DNA of 55,689 bases from positions 1 through 55,689 of the forward strand of contig NZ_JADEWG010000033.1 in the NCBI RefSeq assembly GCF_015207735.1. The letters run 5' to 3'. Positions within the stretch are counted from its first letter, which is position 1. Every line of letters begins with the position of its first letter. Positions 7,488 to 15,866 of this stretch are shown here, in pieces. The position numbers were made by a program, and so were the translations under genes. This DNA comes from [Phormidium] sp. LEGE 05292. Lineage in GTDB: Bacteria > Cyanobacteriota > Cyanobacteriia > Cyanobacteriales > Aerosakkonemataceae. The notes under the pieces were generated by a model. The model was not told where the DNA came from. It saw nothing but the letters and a program-made list of their open reading frames with translations, and did no database searches.

Positions 7488-8834
7488 TTAACTATTAATT
7501 CCTTTAAACCTTTCTTTTGCTGCTTTAAAAGACTCTTTCATGACATTTTGAATCTTCTTAGGATCGGGTTTTTTCCCACCGATTAAATCTCCGAAATAAA
7601 CACAAGCAGCTTCACCTAAAGCCCAAGTATAAGCAGCTGCCCAAGATGCAGCAATGACGCTACCAAAAATGGGGATAAATTTAACTAATTCTCGTCCGAT
7701 CGCTTGCGCTAAAAATCCACCTGCGATCGCACTTACAATCCCACCTGCTTGGGATGGGGTGATAGTTTGCCCATACAAATTTCCTAATAAAGTTACCATT
7801 GAAACTTGCAAAGCCGTTAATACAGGCATGGTAGCAAATGGCAAAGGTACTGCGGCTAAAGTAGCAGCCATAATCGAAAATGCCGTTATATAACGCCGTC
7901 CCACATCTCGATAAAGATTACCTAGTTTTCTGCCAGTTTCTTCTCGATCTAATAATTGATAAATCGCGTTAGCTTCAGCTTCTGGGAGTAAATCTGCTAA
8001 AGCATCTCTCAACGCTTCTAAACCGTAAAATACGGGAGTGTAACCATCTTCTTCTAGAGTGAAGTCGATTTGGATTGCGCGATCGTACAAACCCGAAAAA
8101 GCATTTTTTAACGCCGTAAATGTGCGATTAACTTCCTCAAAATCAGGCGGATAACTCGGATGATTATCTGTACCAGGCGGGTAAACTTCATGCAAACAAG
8201 TTACCGCCAACACACAGGGAATATCGGGATACTTTTTCCGCAATTCTTCTGCGATTTGGCGTAAAGTATCAGTAGCAAAATCATTACTTTTAACAGTCAG
8301 AATTAAAATTTTGGCGCGATTTGTTTTTTGTAAATCTCCAATTAATTCATCAATAATTCCCTGTGTATTCTGATTAACATCTCCCAAACCTACCGTATCA
8401 GTAAAAACCAGCAACGGCAAATCATTGGAAGGATAAACATAACGTTGAGTATTTTGGGTGTGAGGACGAAAACCTTGACCAACAATTTCCGCAGAAACGC
8501 CTGTTAGTCCGCGAACGATCGAACTTTTTCCCGCTTGCGGTTTACCAATTAACAAAGCTTCTGTTGTCGGTAATTCCGCCTGAACAGTTGCCAGAATTTC
8601 TGCTACTTGAGACTCGCTGACACTAAACAATTCTACAATTTTTTGTGCCACAGGCTCAACAGGTAGGAGTTTTTTAAACTCATTCAAATTATTACTAGTA
8701 TTGTTCCAAACCTCAGCAATACGACCTTGCCAAGATTCATCAACTGGCTGTTTGGTAATGTTAGCAGTTGGTTGATTCAATTGCTGAGAATCATCTGATG
8801 GTAAATTAGTATCGTTTGGTTCTGTCATTGGCAT
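7488..8834 (-). CDS. Membrane-associated Era-like GTPase with DUF697 domain
   Basis: This protein of about 448 residues has a P-loop GTPase domain (numbering from a TTG one codon upstream): Walker A GKPQAGKSS at 98-106, DTVGLGD at 147-153 as the G3 switch, and AVTCLHE where the usual NKxD G4 motif would be, so base specificity may differ from classical GTPases. After about residue 310 there is a hydrophobic, alanine/glycine-rich region (AFSIMAATLAAVPLPF and following) typical of DUF697, likely embedding it in a membrane. Such proteins are common in cyanobacteria and have no settled role; dynamin-like membrane work or membrane-stress sensing are guesses. ATG at 8834 chosen; 8828 is also possible. 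Confidence 0.75.
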   Translation of the reverse strand: MPMTEPNDTNLPSDDSQQLNQPTANITKQPVDESWQGRIAEVWNNTSNNLNEFKKLLPVEPVAQKIVELFSVSESQVAEILATVQAELPTTEALLIGKPQAGKSSIVRGLTGVSAEIVGQGFRPHTQNTQRYVYPSNDLPLLVFTDTVGLGDVNQNTQGIIDELIGDLQKTNRAKILILTVKSNDFATDTLRQIAEELRKKYPDIPCVLAVTCLHEVYPPGTDNHPSYPPDFEEVNRTFTALKNAFSGLYDRAIQIDFTLEEDGYTPVFYGLEALRDALADLLPEAEANAIYQLLDREETGRKLGNLYRDVGRRYITAFSIMAATLAAVPLPFATMPVLTALQVSMVTLLGNLYGQTITPSQAGGIVSAIAGGFLAQAIGRELVKFIPIFGSVIAASWAAAYTWALGEAACVYFGDLIGGKKPDPKKIQNVMKESFKAAKERFKGINS

Positions 8835-8981
8835 CAAAACCGTGATTAGTTGACGACTCCATTTTGTCTCAAAATCAAGGATTGAGATTATTAAAATTAG
8901 GAGTTACACTTAATAATTCTAGATGATTAAATAAAAATCTCTATTTCGGTAAACTCTCCCAAAATTTCGGTAATCAACACC

Positions 8982-9335
8982 ATGACGATTCAAATTTACG
9001 GCATTCCTAACTGCGGCACTTGCAAGAAAGCTCTGCAATGGCTATCTGATAATAATATTAAATATGATTTCATTAATACAAAAGAAAATCCTCCCTCTCG
9101 CCAGATAATTGAAAGCTGGGTGCAAACGCTTGGATCAAAACCAATGCGAAACACATCAGGACAATCTTACCGCGCATTGGGGGAAGTAAAACAAACTTGG
9201 ACAGACGAACAATGGATTGATGCTTTTGCTAAAGATGCGATGTTACTTAAAAGACCTTTGTTTGTTAAAAATGGCACAGCAGTATTAGTTGGTTTCCGAG
9301 AAAAACCGGAAATCATTAAACAAAAATTAGAGTAA
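8982..9335 (+). CDS. ArsC/Spx/MgsR-family thioredoxin-fold protein
   Basis: This 117-residue protein begins with IYGIPNCGTCKKA, giving a redox-active CxxC at the start of helix 1, and has the KRPLFV segment typical of the ArsC/Spx family (PF03960). Family members are either glutaredoxin-dependent arsenate reductases or Spx-like regulators that bind RNA polymerase under thiol stress. The CxxC pattern (rather than a single CX5R) and the lack of ars genes nearby favour an Spx/MgsR or YffB-like role over true arsenate reduction, but this cannot be settled from sequence. Confidence 0.8.
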   Translation: MTIQIYGIPNCGTCKKALQWLSDNNIKYDFINTKENPPSRQIIESWVQTLGSKPMRNTSGQSYRALGEVKQTWTDEQWIDAFAKDAMLLKRPLFVKNGTAVLVGFREKPEIIKQKLE

Positions 9336-9390
9336 ATAAAAACTCGGTTTCTTATTGATTATCTAATTGTTTGTTACAGATGCTTGGGAT

Positions 9391-9454
9391 GGGCGGGTTT
9401 TGATTTGAATCTTATTCCTGGGTATTCCAAACTTTTGGCTAAACCCGCCCCTAC
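9391..9454 (+). repeat. GGGCGGGTTTT...AAACCCGCCCC element, copy A
   Basis: The ends GGGCGGGTTTTGATT and GGCTAAACCCGCCCCTAC form an imperfect inverted repeat around an AT-rich core. A related copy lies at 9503-9565 in the opposite orientation and a degenerate one at 47311-47360. It appears to be a dispersed, non-coding palindromic repeat family. Confidence 0.65.
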
Positions 9455-9502
9455 ACATTTGGATCGATCGTTTGTATAAACAAATATAATTTCGTGATTT
9501 TT

Positions 9503-9565
9503 GTAGGGGCGGGTTTAGCAGATAACATTTCCATCTCACAAACAATCTTTCAACAAAACCCGCCC
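9503..9565 (-). repeat. GGGCGGGTTTT...AAACCCGCCCC element, copy B
   Basis: On this strand it reads GTAGGGGCGGGTTTAGC to CAACAAAACCCGCCC, inverted relative to copy A. The two copies could pair with each other to form a long cruciform spanning about 170 bases. Confidence 0.65.
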
Positions 9566-9731
9566 TAATTAGGTTAAGAACAAAAAACTGGGTTTCTAAA
9601 GTCATAACAAAAGTGAATATGCTGAAGCTAAACTGCAAGAAATTACAGGTAATTAGAAATGGTGGGAATGGTGGAAATGGTGGAGTAAATAAAATCTTTT
9701 ATAGCAGTTTCAACAATTTTTGCGACAGATA

Positions 9732-9860
9732 AGATCCCCCTAAATCCCCCTTAATAAGGGGGACTTTGAATCCGGTTCCCCCCTTTTTAAGGGGGACTTT
9801 GAATTTGGTTCCCCCCTTTTTAAGGGGGGTTAGGGGGGATCGAATTAAGAAGGGGGACTT
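9732..9860. repeat. Tandem CCCCC...GGGGG hairpin block
   Basis: Two or three units of the form GGGGGACTTTGAAT followed by GGTTCCCCCCTTTTTAAGG are repeated head to tail, framed by GATCCCCCTAAATCCCCC at the left and GGGGGGTTAGGGGGGATC at the right. The same AGCCCCCCTT/AAGGGGGG motif forms the interior of the MITE copies, so this block may be a relative that has lost its ends. It lies directly after the end of the GH1 gene (minus strand) and could form strong hairpins there. Confidence 0.65.
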
Positions 9861-9880
9861 CAGATTAATTAGAATTTGGC

Positions 9881-11440
9881 TCAACTTTTTAGAGAAATGC
9901 TAGGAGAACCAATTTCTTGAATTAATTGGGCGTAAGTTTCCGAAGGTCGATCGCCTAAATGGTCTTCAATTATGCGATCGCTATTCTTAGCAAAATCAAT
10001 ACTAAAAAGTCCAAACCGAGGTGTATAAGAACCCCATTCATAATTATCAGTTAATGACCAGTGCATATAACCAATTACAGGCACATTTTCATTTAATAAT
10101 CTTTTGATTTGGTGAATGTGTGCTTTTAAAAAGTCACTGCGTTTAATTTGATCGCGACGATAACTAGAAAGACTATTGTCAGGTTTGCGACGTAATGCCA
10201 TGCCATTTTCGGCAATCATAATTGGATAACCTAATGTTTCGGTATAATATTTGCAGAAAAAGTGTAATCCTTCTGGTAGCGATCGCCAATCCCACCATTT
10301 ACTAGTAATTCCACTCATTAACCAACCGCGAAAATCTTTGGTTTCAAATTCAAAATCAGAGAAATCTGGTAGTCGAAAGATGTGCGCCAGAAAGGGATCG
10401 TAATAGTCAATAGCTAGGTAGTCGAAGATTTGCGATCGCGCAGATTTCGCCAACTCTTGTAGATAAACATCCAAATTTTTGGGATCGAAAATTCGATATC
10501 CTAATTTATTGGATATCTGATGAACTAATTTGCCTAGAAAATAAGGTAAGTTGCGACGAAAAGGCAACTTTGCCTGACTTAAAGTGCGGTCTAAGTGTTG
10601 GGCATTATTAACAATGTAGTCTGGTAAATCTTGAGTTTTAATTCCTACATTTTGATGATTCATTAAATCCCAAATTACCTTTTCTGACCAATACAAATCG
10701 CTACAATAAGTATTAAGAGTAACTTGGGGCGTTAGCCAACCTTCAGCAGCATAAAGGTCATGAATTACATTATAAGCCCGCACATGAGCCGCTAAAATGT
10801 GATTGTAACCTTTCATCATTGCCCCAATTCCCATAGCGGAACCTGCGGGAAATTGACCGCTTAAATAGGTATTGGATAGTAAAATATTTGGTTCATTTAT
10901 GGTAATAAACCACTTAATTGGCGGCAGTTGATAGTAATCAGTTAAGCGGCGATTTATGTGAGCGATCGTCACTCGAACATATTCTACAAAACACTCAATT
11001 GTATCTGTTGATAACCAAGCATCTAAACCTAGCCATGCTGGATGGGTAAAATGATGTAAGGTAACAATTGGTTCTAAATTATGTTGATAACAAGCAGCAA
11101 TTATTGACGTATAAGCATCTAAAACATCGGTGTCAAAGGCAGGCGCAGGGGCAGTTTCAGGGCTAGTAGAAGGTTGAATTCTCGCCCATTCTAAGCCTAA
11201 GCGGAAAGAATTTAAACCTAACTTTTGACAGGTTTTAAAGTCTTCTTGGTAGCGATGCCAAAATTCTGTAGCATCTTTTGTTGGCATTACTTTACCTTGC
11301 TTTTCCCAGAATGTCCAATTATTTTGGGGTTGGGAAAAACCATTGTAACCGCCTTCGCTTTGATAACCTGATGTGGCAACTCCCCAAAGAAAAGCTGCAT
11401 CTTTCTGGTTTTTTGTAGTAATATTTAGAGAATTTGACAT
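9881..11440 (-). CDS. Glycoside hydrolase family 1 protein
   Basis: This 519-residue GH1 TIM-barrel enzyme keeps the retaining-glycosidase machinery: FITINEPN with acid/base Glu183, IAENGM with nucleophile Glu411, the sugar-binding GYQSEGG near the N-terminus, HHF at 129-131 and HWSLTDNYEWG near the C-terminus. GH1 members hydrolyse or transfer beta-glucosyl/galactosyl groups. No signal peptide is visible. It starts 4 bases after the stop of a GT28 glycosyltransferase gene, a near-certain operon, so its substrate may be the glycoside or glycolipid made by that enzyme. Beta-glucosidase is the default label; a transglycosidase such as the plant GH1 galactolipid transferase SFR2 is an alternative. 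Confidence 0.88.
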   Translation of the reverse strand: MSNSLNITTKNQKDAAFLWGVATSGYQSEGGYNGFSQPQNNWTFWEKQGKVMPTKDATEFWHRYQEDFKTCQKLGLNSFRLGLEWARIQPSTSPETAPAPAFDTDVLDAYTSIIAACYQHNLEPIVTLHHFTHPAWLGLDAWLSTDTIECFVEYVRVTIAHINRRLTDYYQLPPIKWFITINEPNILLSNTYLSGQFPAGSAMGIGAMMKGYNHILAAHVRAYNVIHDLYAAEGWLTPQVTLNTYCSDLYWSEKVIWDLMNHQNVGIKTQDLPDYIVNNAQHLDRTLSQAKLPFRRNLPYFLGKLVHQISNKLGYRIFDPKNLDVYLQELAKSARSQIFDYLAIDYYDPFLAHIFRLPDFSDFEFETKDFRGWLMSGITSKWWDWRSLPEGLHFFCKYYTETLGYPIMIAENGMALRRKPDNSLSSYRRDQIKRSDFLKAHIHQIKRLLNENVPVIGYMHWSLTDNYEWGSYTPRFGLFSIDFAKNSDRIIEDHLGDRPSETYAQLIQEIGSPSISLKS

Positions 11441-11444
11441 AGTT

Positions 11445-12602
11445 TTAAATCTTGCTAGGTTGTAACATTTTGGTACGCGATCGCCAATCTGATAAAATAT
11501 GTTCAGCTATGTTTAAAGCTGCACGAGGTTTGCCTAATTCCAATGCGGATTGACGCATTTGAGTTAGCCTTTCTGGGTGATTTAAAAGATACTTGACTGC
11601 TGGGGCTACCATTTCTAATAATCTTAATTGGACTCCAGCACCAGCGGCAGTAATTACATCAGCATTTTGTTCTTCTTGACCGGGAATTGGATCTACAATA
11701 ATGGTTGGTGTTCCCCTTGCCAAAATTTCGCTGGTAATCAATCCTCCGGCTTTGGTAATAATTAGATCGCTAGCTACAATTAAGTCATCTACATAGTCAA
11801 TTGTGCTTAATTTACGTAATCTCACATGAGGGCTATCTGTTAAATCTGTTAAAGTGTCTAGCAAGTCTTCATTTCTGCCAGCCACTACTACAATCATAGC
11901 GGAACTCAGAGTTTCTAACAAAGAGGAAACGATCGCATAAACTCTGCGACTATTCAACCCTCCGCCAAATAACGTAACTACCGATAAATCTTGGGGTAAA
12001 TGATGACGCGATCGCACTTCTGCTTTAGATTTTGGCTTACTAATCTCTAGTTTAACCGGAATTCCGGTAATATGAATAAGTGACGGATTGACACCCCGTT
12101 GTTTAAGAATATTGGCGCTCAAATCGTTCGGTAAAAAATAACCATCTACACCATAATTTAACCAGGTGCTATGAGCAATTAAATCAGTCACAACGACATA
12201 TTGTGGTTTACTTACTTGGTCTTCCGGTTCTAATAATTGTAGCAGTCGGCTGGGAATTTGTTGCACGCAGACGATCGAATCTGGCGCTGTTTCCCTAATC
12301 AATCTTCCCAAACGTCTAAAGAAAGGAAGTTCTAATTTTGCCCAAGCTAAATTACTATCTAAAGACCTTTCTAAATCAGATATATCACTTCCTTCATATA
12401 GAGCTTTGTAAAGTTGTGGTACTTTTTCGCTAGAATTTTTGTAAGCTTGAATAACAGCATTGCGATAAACTGAACTAGCATAAGCCAAAGCATCTTCACT
12501 CAGCACTTCTATCCCAGGAAAGCAAGAGAAAGCCTGACTTAAAGCGTTAGCAGCACTAATATGCCCCATTCCTAGTGAAGCATATAAAATCATTACTCGC
12601 AT
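11445..12602 (-). CDS. GT28-type glycosyltransferase (MGDG synthase / MurG-like)
   Basis: This 385-residue enzyme has the MGDG-synthase-like N-terminus (MILYASLGMGHISAANAL) and the GT28 C-terminal donor domain (VTLFGGGLNSRR, KAGGLITSEILARGTPTI, DPIPGQEEQNA). This group transfers galactose, glucose or GlcNAc from a UDP-sugar to diacylglycerol or another lipid acceptor at the cytoplasmic membrane face. Cyanobacteria normally make galactolipids by MgdA and an epimerase, so this would be an additional enzyme. It is the first gene of a two-gene operon with the GH1 gene. Donor and acceptor are not deducible. Confidence 0.8.
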   Translation of the reverse strand: MRVMILYASLGMGHISAANALSQAFSCFPGIEVLSEDALAYASSVYRNAVIQAYKNSSEKVPQLYKALYEGSDISDLERSLDSNLAWAKLELPFFRRLGRLIRETAPDSIVCVQQIPSRLLQLLEPEDQVSKPQYVVVTDLIAHSTWLNYGVDGYFLPNDLSANILKQRGVNPSLIHITGIPVKLEISKPKSKAEVRSRHHLPQDLSVVTLFGGGLNSRRVYAIVSSLLETLSSAMIVVVAGRNEDLLDTLTDLTDSPHVRLRKLSTIDYVDDLIVASDLIITKAGGLITSEILARGTPTIIVDPIPGQEEQNADVITAAGAGVQLRLLEMVAPAVKYLLNHPERLTQMRQSALELGKPRAALNIAEHILSDWRSRTKMLQPSKI

Positions 12603-12875
12603 TGTTAAGTATCCTCACAAAATTAACTTTCTTATGATTGAATAGTTTATACCATATTGCTGAAAAGTAACCAATTAAAAGACCAGTGTCGATAAAATCA
12701 ACCTCCTTATATAGGCGAACTTAAGCTGATGATTCAGACAAAACTAAACAGTGGTATTGAATAATTATAAATACCTGAGACTGCTAATCAATACCACAAC
12801 TTGAATTTAAATTGCTATAAATTAGAAAGAATAACAATTCGCTTTAAGATTTCATATAGTCAAATTTTCGATTCT
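12603..12875. other. Divergent promoter region, GT28 / kaiC-like
   Basis: This gap of about 270 bases separates the divergent GT28 and KaiC-like genes and should contain both promoters. It is AT-rich with no repeats. A TTG at 12801 could extend the KaiC-like protein by 25 residues into this stretch, but that extension (rich in Ile/Lys/Tyr) does not look like a KaiC N-terminus. Confidence 0.4.
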
Positions 12876-14588
12876 ATGCTATTAGACAGTGAAACTACTG
12901 CATCAGATAATAATCAGTTGCCTAAATCTCCTACTGGAATTCAGGGATTAGATGAGATTACAGGCGGTGGTTTACCCCAAGGAAGACCAACCTTGGTATG
13001 TGGAACAGCGGGGAGTGGTAAAACTTTAATTGGGCTTAATTTCTTGGTTTCTGGTGCCATTTCCTACTCAGAACCGGGCGTGTTCGTCTCTTTTGAAGAA
13101 ACACCCGAAGAACTGATCCAAAATGTCCGTTCTTTAGGCTGGAATTTAAATCAATTAATTGCCCAGAAAAAGTTTTTAATCAGTCACATTCATATCGATC
13201 CTTATGAAATAGAAGAAACAGGAGATTATAATCTTGAAGCTTTATTTATTAGATTAGAACACTTAATTAATGCGATCGCAGCCAAAAGAATTGTCTTAGA
13301 TACAATAGAAACATTATTTGTTGGTTTGTCCAATGACACAATAGTTAGATCGGAATTACAACGTTTATTTCGCTGGTTAAAAAGCAAAGGTGTCACAGCA
13401 ATAATTACCGGAGAAAAAGGCGAAAATACTCTCACAAGACATGGGTTAGAAGAGTATGTTGCTGATTGTGTGATTCGTTTAGATCAACGCATCCAAAATG
13501 AAATTTCTACTCGACGTTTACAGATTATTAAATATCGTGGTTCTAGTCACGGTACTAACGAATATCCATTTTTAATTAACCAAAAAGGTATTTCGGTATT
13601 ACCTATTACCTCAGTAGGATTAGACCACAAAATTTCTACCGAACGGATCAGTACAGGCATACCTCGCCTCGATACAATGTTAGGAGGTCAAGGATATTTT
13701 CGAGGTAGTAGTATTTTAATAACAGGTACAGCGGGTACTGGAAAAAGTACAATTTCGGCTCATTTTGCTCAAGAAACCTGTCTTCGCGGTGAACCTTGTT
13801 TATACTTAGCTTTTGAAGAAGCACCTCAACAAATTCTCCGCAATATGTTGTCAGTAGGATTAGATTTACATCCCTTTGTCCAGAAAGGTTTGCTTAAGTT
13901 TCAGGCAGTACGCCCGACGGCTTTTGGTTTGGAAATGCACTTAATCCAAATTAATAATTTAATTAATGAATTTCAGCCTACTGTGGTGATTGTTGACCCA
14001 ATGAGTAATTTAGTTATCGGCGATAATTTACTTCAGTCTAAATCATTTTTCATGCGGTTGATTGATTCTTTAAAGAGTCAACAAATTACGGTTATGCTAA
14101 CAAATTTGATCGCGGGTAGTAGTTCATTAGAACATACAGAAATTGGCATTTCATCATTGATGGATACATGGTTAGAATTGCGAGTTACAGAAAATAGTGG
14201 AGAACGCAACAGAGTTTTATATGTATTAAAGTCTCGCGGAATGGAACATTCTAATCAGGTGCGAGAATTCGTGCTGACAAATCAAGGTATAGAATTAAAA
14301 GATGTTTATTTAGGACAGGGAACTGTGCTGACTGGTACAGCACGAAATGTGCAAGAAGCAAAAGAAAAAGCTGCTAGCTTAGTTCGTCAGCAAGAATTTG
14401 AACGCAAACGGCGCGAGTTGGAAAGAAAACAAGCATTAGTGCGATCGCAAATCGAAGCTTTACAAACACAATTAGAAAACGAAAAAGAAGAGTTTCAATT
14501 AATGATTGAACAAGAAAATCTATATCAGGATGTTATCCTCCAAGAGGAAAGAAAAGTGGCGGATTTGCGGCAAGCTGATGTAGATTAG
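12876..14588 (+). CDS. KaiC-like dual RecA ATPase (non-canonical KaiC)
   Basis: This protein of about 570 residues has two tandem KaiC/RecA domains. CI has TPTLVCGTAGSGKT-like Walker A at 43-50 and the paired glutamates SFEETPEE; CII has GTAGTGKS at 284-291 and AFEEAPQQ at 313-320. At the position of the canonical KaiC phosphosites (Ser-Thr) it has Ser-Ser (426-427 in GISSLMDTW). After CII there is an extra coiled coil of about 70 residues rich in Glu/Arg/Gln. KaiC proteins are ATPases and autokinases at the core of the cyanobacterial clock; this one is a KaiC2/KaiC3-type paralogue, since kaiA is absent and a kaiB homologue follows instead of preceding it. ATG at 12876 chosen over TTG at 12801. 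Confidence 0.88.
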   Translation: MLLDSETTASDNNQLPKSPTGIQGLDEITGGGLPQGRPTLVCGTAGSGKTLIGLNFLVSGAISYSEPGVFVSFEETPEELIQNVRSLGWNLNQLIAQKKFLISHIHIDPYEIEETGDYNLEALFIRLEHLINAIAAKRIVLDTIETLFVGLSNDTIVRSELQRLFRWLKSKGVTAIITGEKGENTLTRHGLEEYVADCVIRLDQRIQNEISTRRLQIIKYRGSSHGTNEYPFLINQKGISVLPITSVGLDHKISTERISTGIPRLDTMLGGQGYFRGSSILITGTAGTGKSTISAHFAQETCLRGEPCLYLAFEEAPQQILRNMLSVGLDLHPFVQKGLLKFQAVRPTAFGLEMHLIQINNLINEFQPTVVIVDPMSNLVIGDNLLQSKSFFMRLIDSLKSQQITVMLTNLIAGSSSLEHTEIGISSLMDTWLELRVTENSGERNRVLYVLKSRGMEHSNQVREFVLTNQGIELKDVYLGQGTVLTGTARNVQEAKEKAASLVRQQEFERKRRELERKQALVRSQIEALQTQLENEKEEFQLMIEQENLYQDVILQEERKVADLRQADVD

Positions 14589-14714
14589 TTAGTTTCTCAG
14601 CCTGAATGGGTAAACTAACTAAGTAGAGCCTATTTAGAGCTTTTTTTTATGAGGAAAATATGGCAGAGATAGGTAATAAAGTCACCACTTTAAAACTAAA
14701 CTTAGGGAAAATTT

Positions 14715-15095
14715 ATGGAAAAAGAAGATGTTACAAAATTAACGAAAATATTTAATAAACCTGTATTAAAACCGATGATCAATGAGCGATACTGTTTTCG
14801 TTTGTACATTGCTGGAACTACACCTAATTCCGTTCGGGCTGTAAAAAACCTGCAAAGAATTGCTGAAAAATATTTTGCCGATAACTATGAATTAGAAGTG
14901 ATAGACGTTTACGAACAGCCCGAACAACTATTATTAGAAAATATAGTTGCGATTCCCACGCTGATAAAAGAATCGCCCTTACCTGTCAAAAGATTAGTGG
15001 GTGATTTGTCCAATACTAAAAAAGTTCTATCTTCTTTGGGTATTTTTTTAAAGAATAAAGAAACTCACTATAAAAAATTGCATAGCGATTGGTAA
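14715..15095 (+). CDS. KaiB-like thioredoxin-fold protein
   Basis: This 126-residue KaiB homologue has the family core YCFRLYIAGTTPNS near residue 27, the LEVIDVYEQPE strand-turn, and the IPTLIKESPLPVKRLVGD segment with the conserved proline-rich turn. It is longer than canonical KaiB (about 100 residues), with roughly 25 extra N-terminal residues and a short basic tail. It follows the KaiC-like gene by 126 bases on the same strand, supporting a KaiC-KaiB functional pair outside the central kaiABC clock. Whether it can switch fold and bind this KaiC ring is not known. Its stop lies 2 bases from the convergent folate-family gene. Confidence 0.88.
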   Translation: MEKEDVTKLTKIFNKPVLKPMINERYCFRLYIAGTTPNSVRAVKNLQRIAEKYFADNYELEVIDVYEQPEQLLLENIVAIPTLIKESPLPVKRLVGDLSNTKKVLSSLGIFLKNKETHYKKLHSDW

Positions 15096-15097
15096 AA

Positions 15098-15862
15098 TCA
15101 AATAACTGTTGTATTTTTAATTGTAAACTGCTCTTTTAACTTCTTCAAAATTGGTATTTTCTGATATTGATCGGAACGAACATTATCCCAATTTAACCCT
15201 GTGGGACGAGGATAGTTAGAATTAGTTTCGATTACTTCAAAAGGTGTAACAATCCAGTTAAGTGACCAATCATGAGCTTGCATTGGTAAGCAGGAATCTG
15301 GGACAATTTGTAATGGATGTACTGTAGTAACAATGGGAGTATTTGACTCGATTAATCCAAAAGTTTTTAACATCGCCAGTTCCAAATCTGCAAATCCTGC
15401 ACCTTTTCCAGTGCGTCCACCATTGCGTGTGACAGCAACACAACCTACCATTACTAAATCAATTGGTTGCATTTCTGCAAAAGTTACTAACTTACCAAAT
15501 TTTAGTGCTTGACGTGCGATCGCACCTTCCTTCAATTCTACATTATTCTGACCCAAAATTTCCGCCGTCAATTCTACAAAACAGCGAGTATTTGTTAATT
15601 TAGGAACCGCCATATACAAACGTTTCCCATTTTTCAACGCTTGTAATCTTACCGTAACTTGAGGTGAATCAGGATTACATTTAATAGTTTTTGCTTCTTG
15701 CCAAATTGGTAACTCCGCCAGCTTTTTCGCCGCACTTTCCGCACCCACAAAATTAGGAATATGACCAAAAGGATCGCAAATTGAAGCTTTTTCCTGTTTC
15801 AGTAAAGCCCAAATTTCACTTCTTAACTGATCCTTTTCTAAATTGTAGCCACTCCAAGCCAT
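15098..15862 (-). CDS. 5-formyltetrahydrofolate cyclo-ligase family protein
   Basis: This 254-residue protein belongs to the 5-FTHF cyclo-ligase superfamily (COG0212). It shows the family's GRTGKGAGFADLEL loop that binds nucleotide and substrate, with TVHPLQIVPD after it. Cyclo-ligase converts 5-formyl-THF to 5,10-methenyl-THF with ATP. The length and the divergent N-terminus match the MTHFSD-like subgroup rather than the short canonical enzyme of about 190 residues, so the true substrate could differ. It is 4 bases downstream of the glycosyltransferase gene on the same strand, so the two are probably co-transcribed though functionally unrelated. Confidence 0.8.
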   Translation of the reverse strand: MAWSGYNLEKDQLRSEIWALLKQEKASICDPFGHIPNFVGAESAAKKLAELPIWQEAKTIKCNPDSPQVTVRLQALKNGKRLYMAVPKLTNTRCFVELTAEILGQNNVELKEGAIARQALKFGKLVTFAEMQPIDLVMVGCVAVTRNGGRTGKGAGFADLELAMLKTFGLIESNTPIVTTVHPLQIVPDSCLPMQAHDWSLNWIVTPFEVIETNSNYPRPTGLNWDNVRSDQYQKIPILKKLKEQFTIKNTTVI

Positions 15863-15866
15863 TCTT

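Larger units (their letters stand above)
9336..9880. other. 545-base repeat-rich intergenic region
   Basis: This gap holds no gene I can support. It contains two inverted copies of a GGGCGGGTTTT...AAACCCGCCCCTAC element (9391-9454 and 9503-9565) and a block of CCCCC/GGGGG tandem units (9732-9860). Between them is AT-rich filler with GGTGGAAATGGTGG short repeats near 9660-9685. Reading frames across the G-rich block give repetitive PLKKGGT peptides, which I consider non-coding. Confidence 0.65.

Noticed and set aside
9699-9884. A minus-strand frame encoding PLTPLKKGG-type repeats
   Set aside because: It is a translation of the CCCCCTT/AAGGGGG tandem repeat block and matches no protein; the composition is pure repeat.
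14600-14660. T-rich stretch after the KaiC-like gene as a terminator
   Set aside because: The TTTTTTTT run is present, but the preceding sequence forms only a 3-bp stem.
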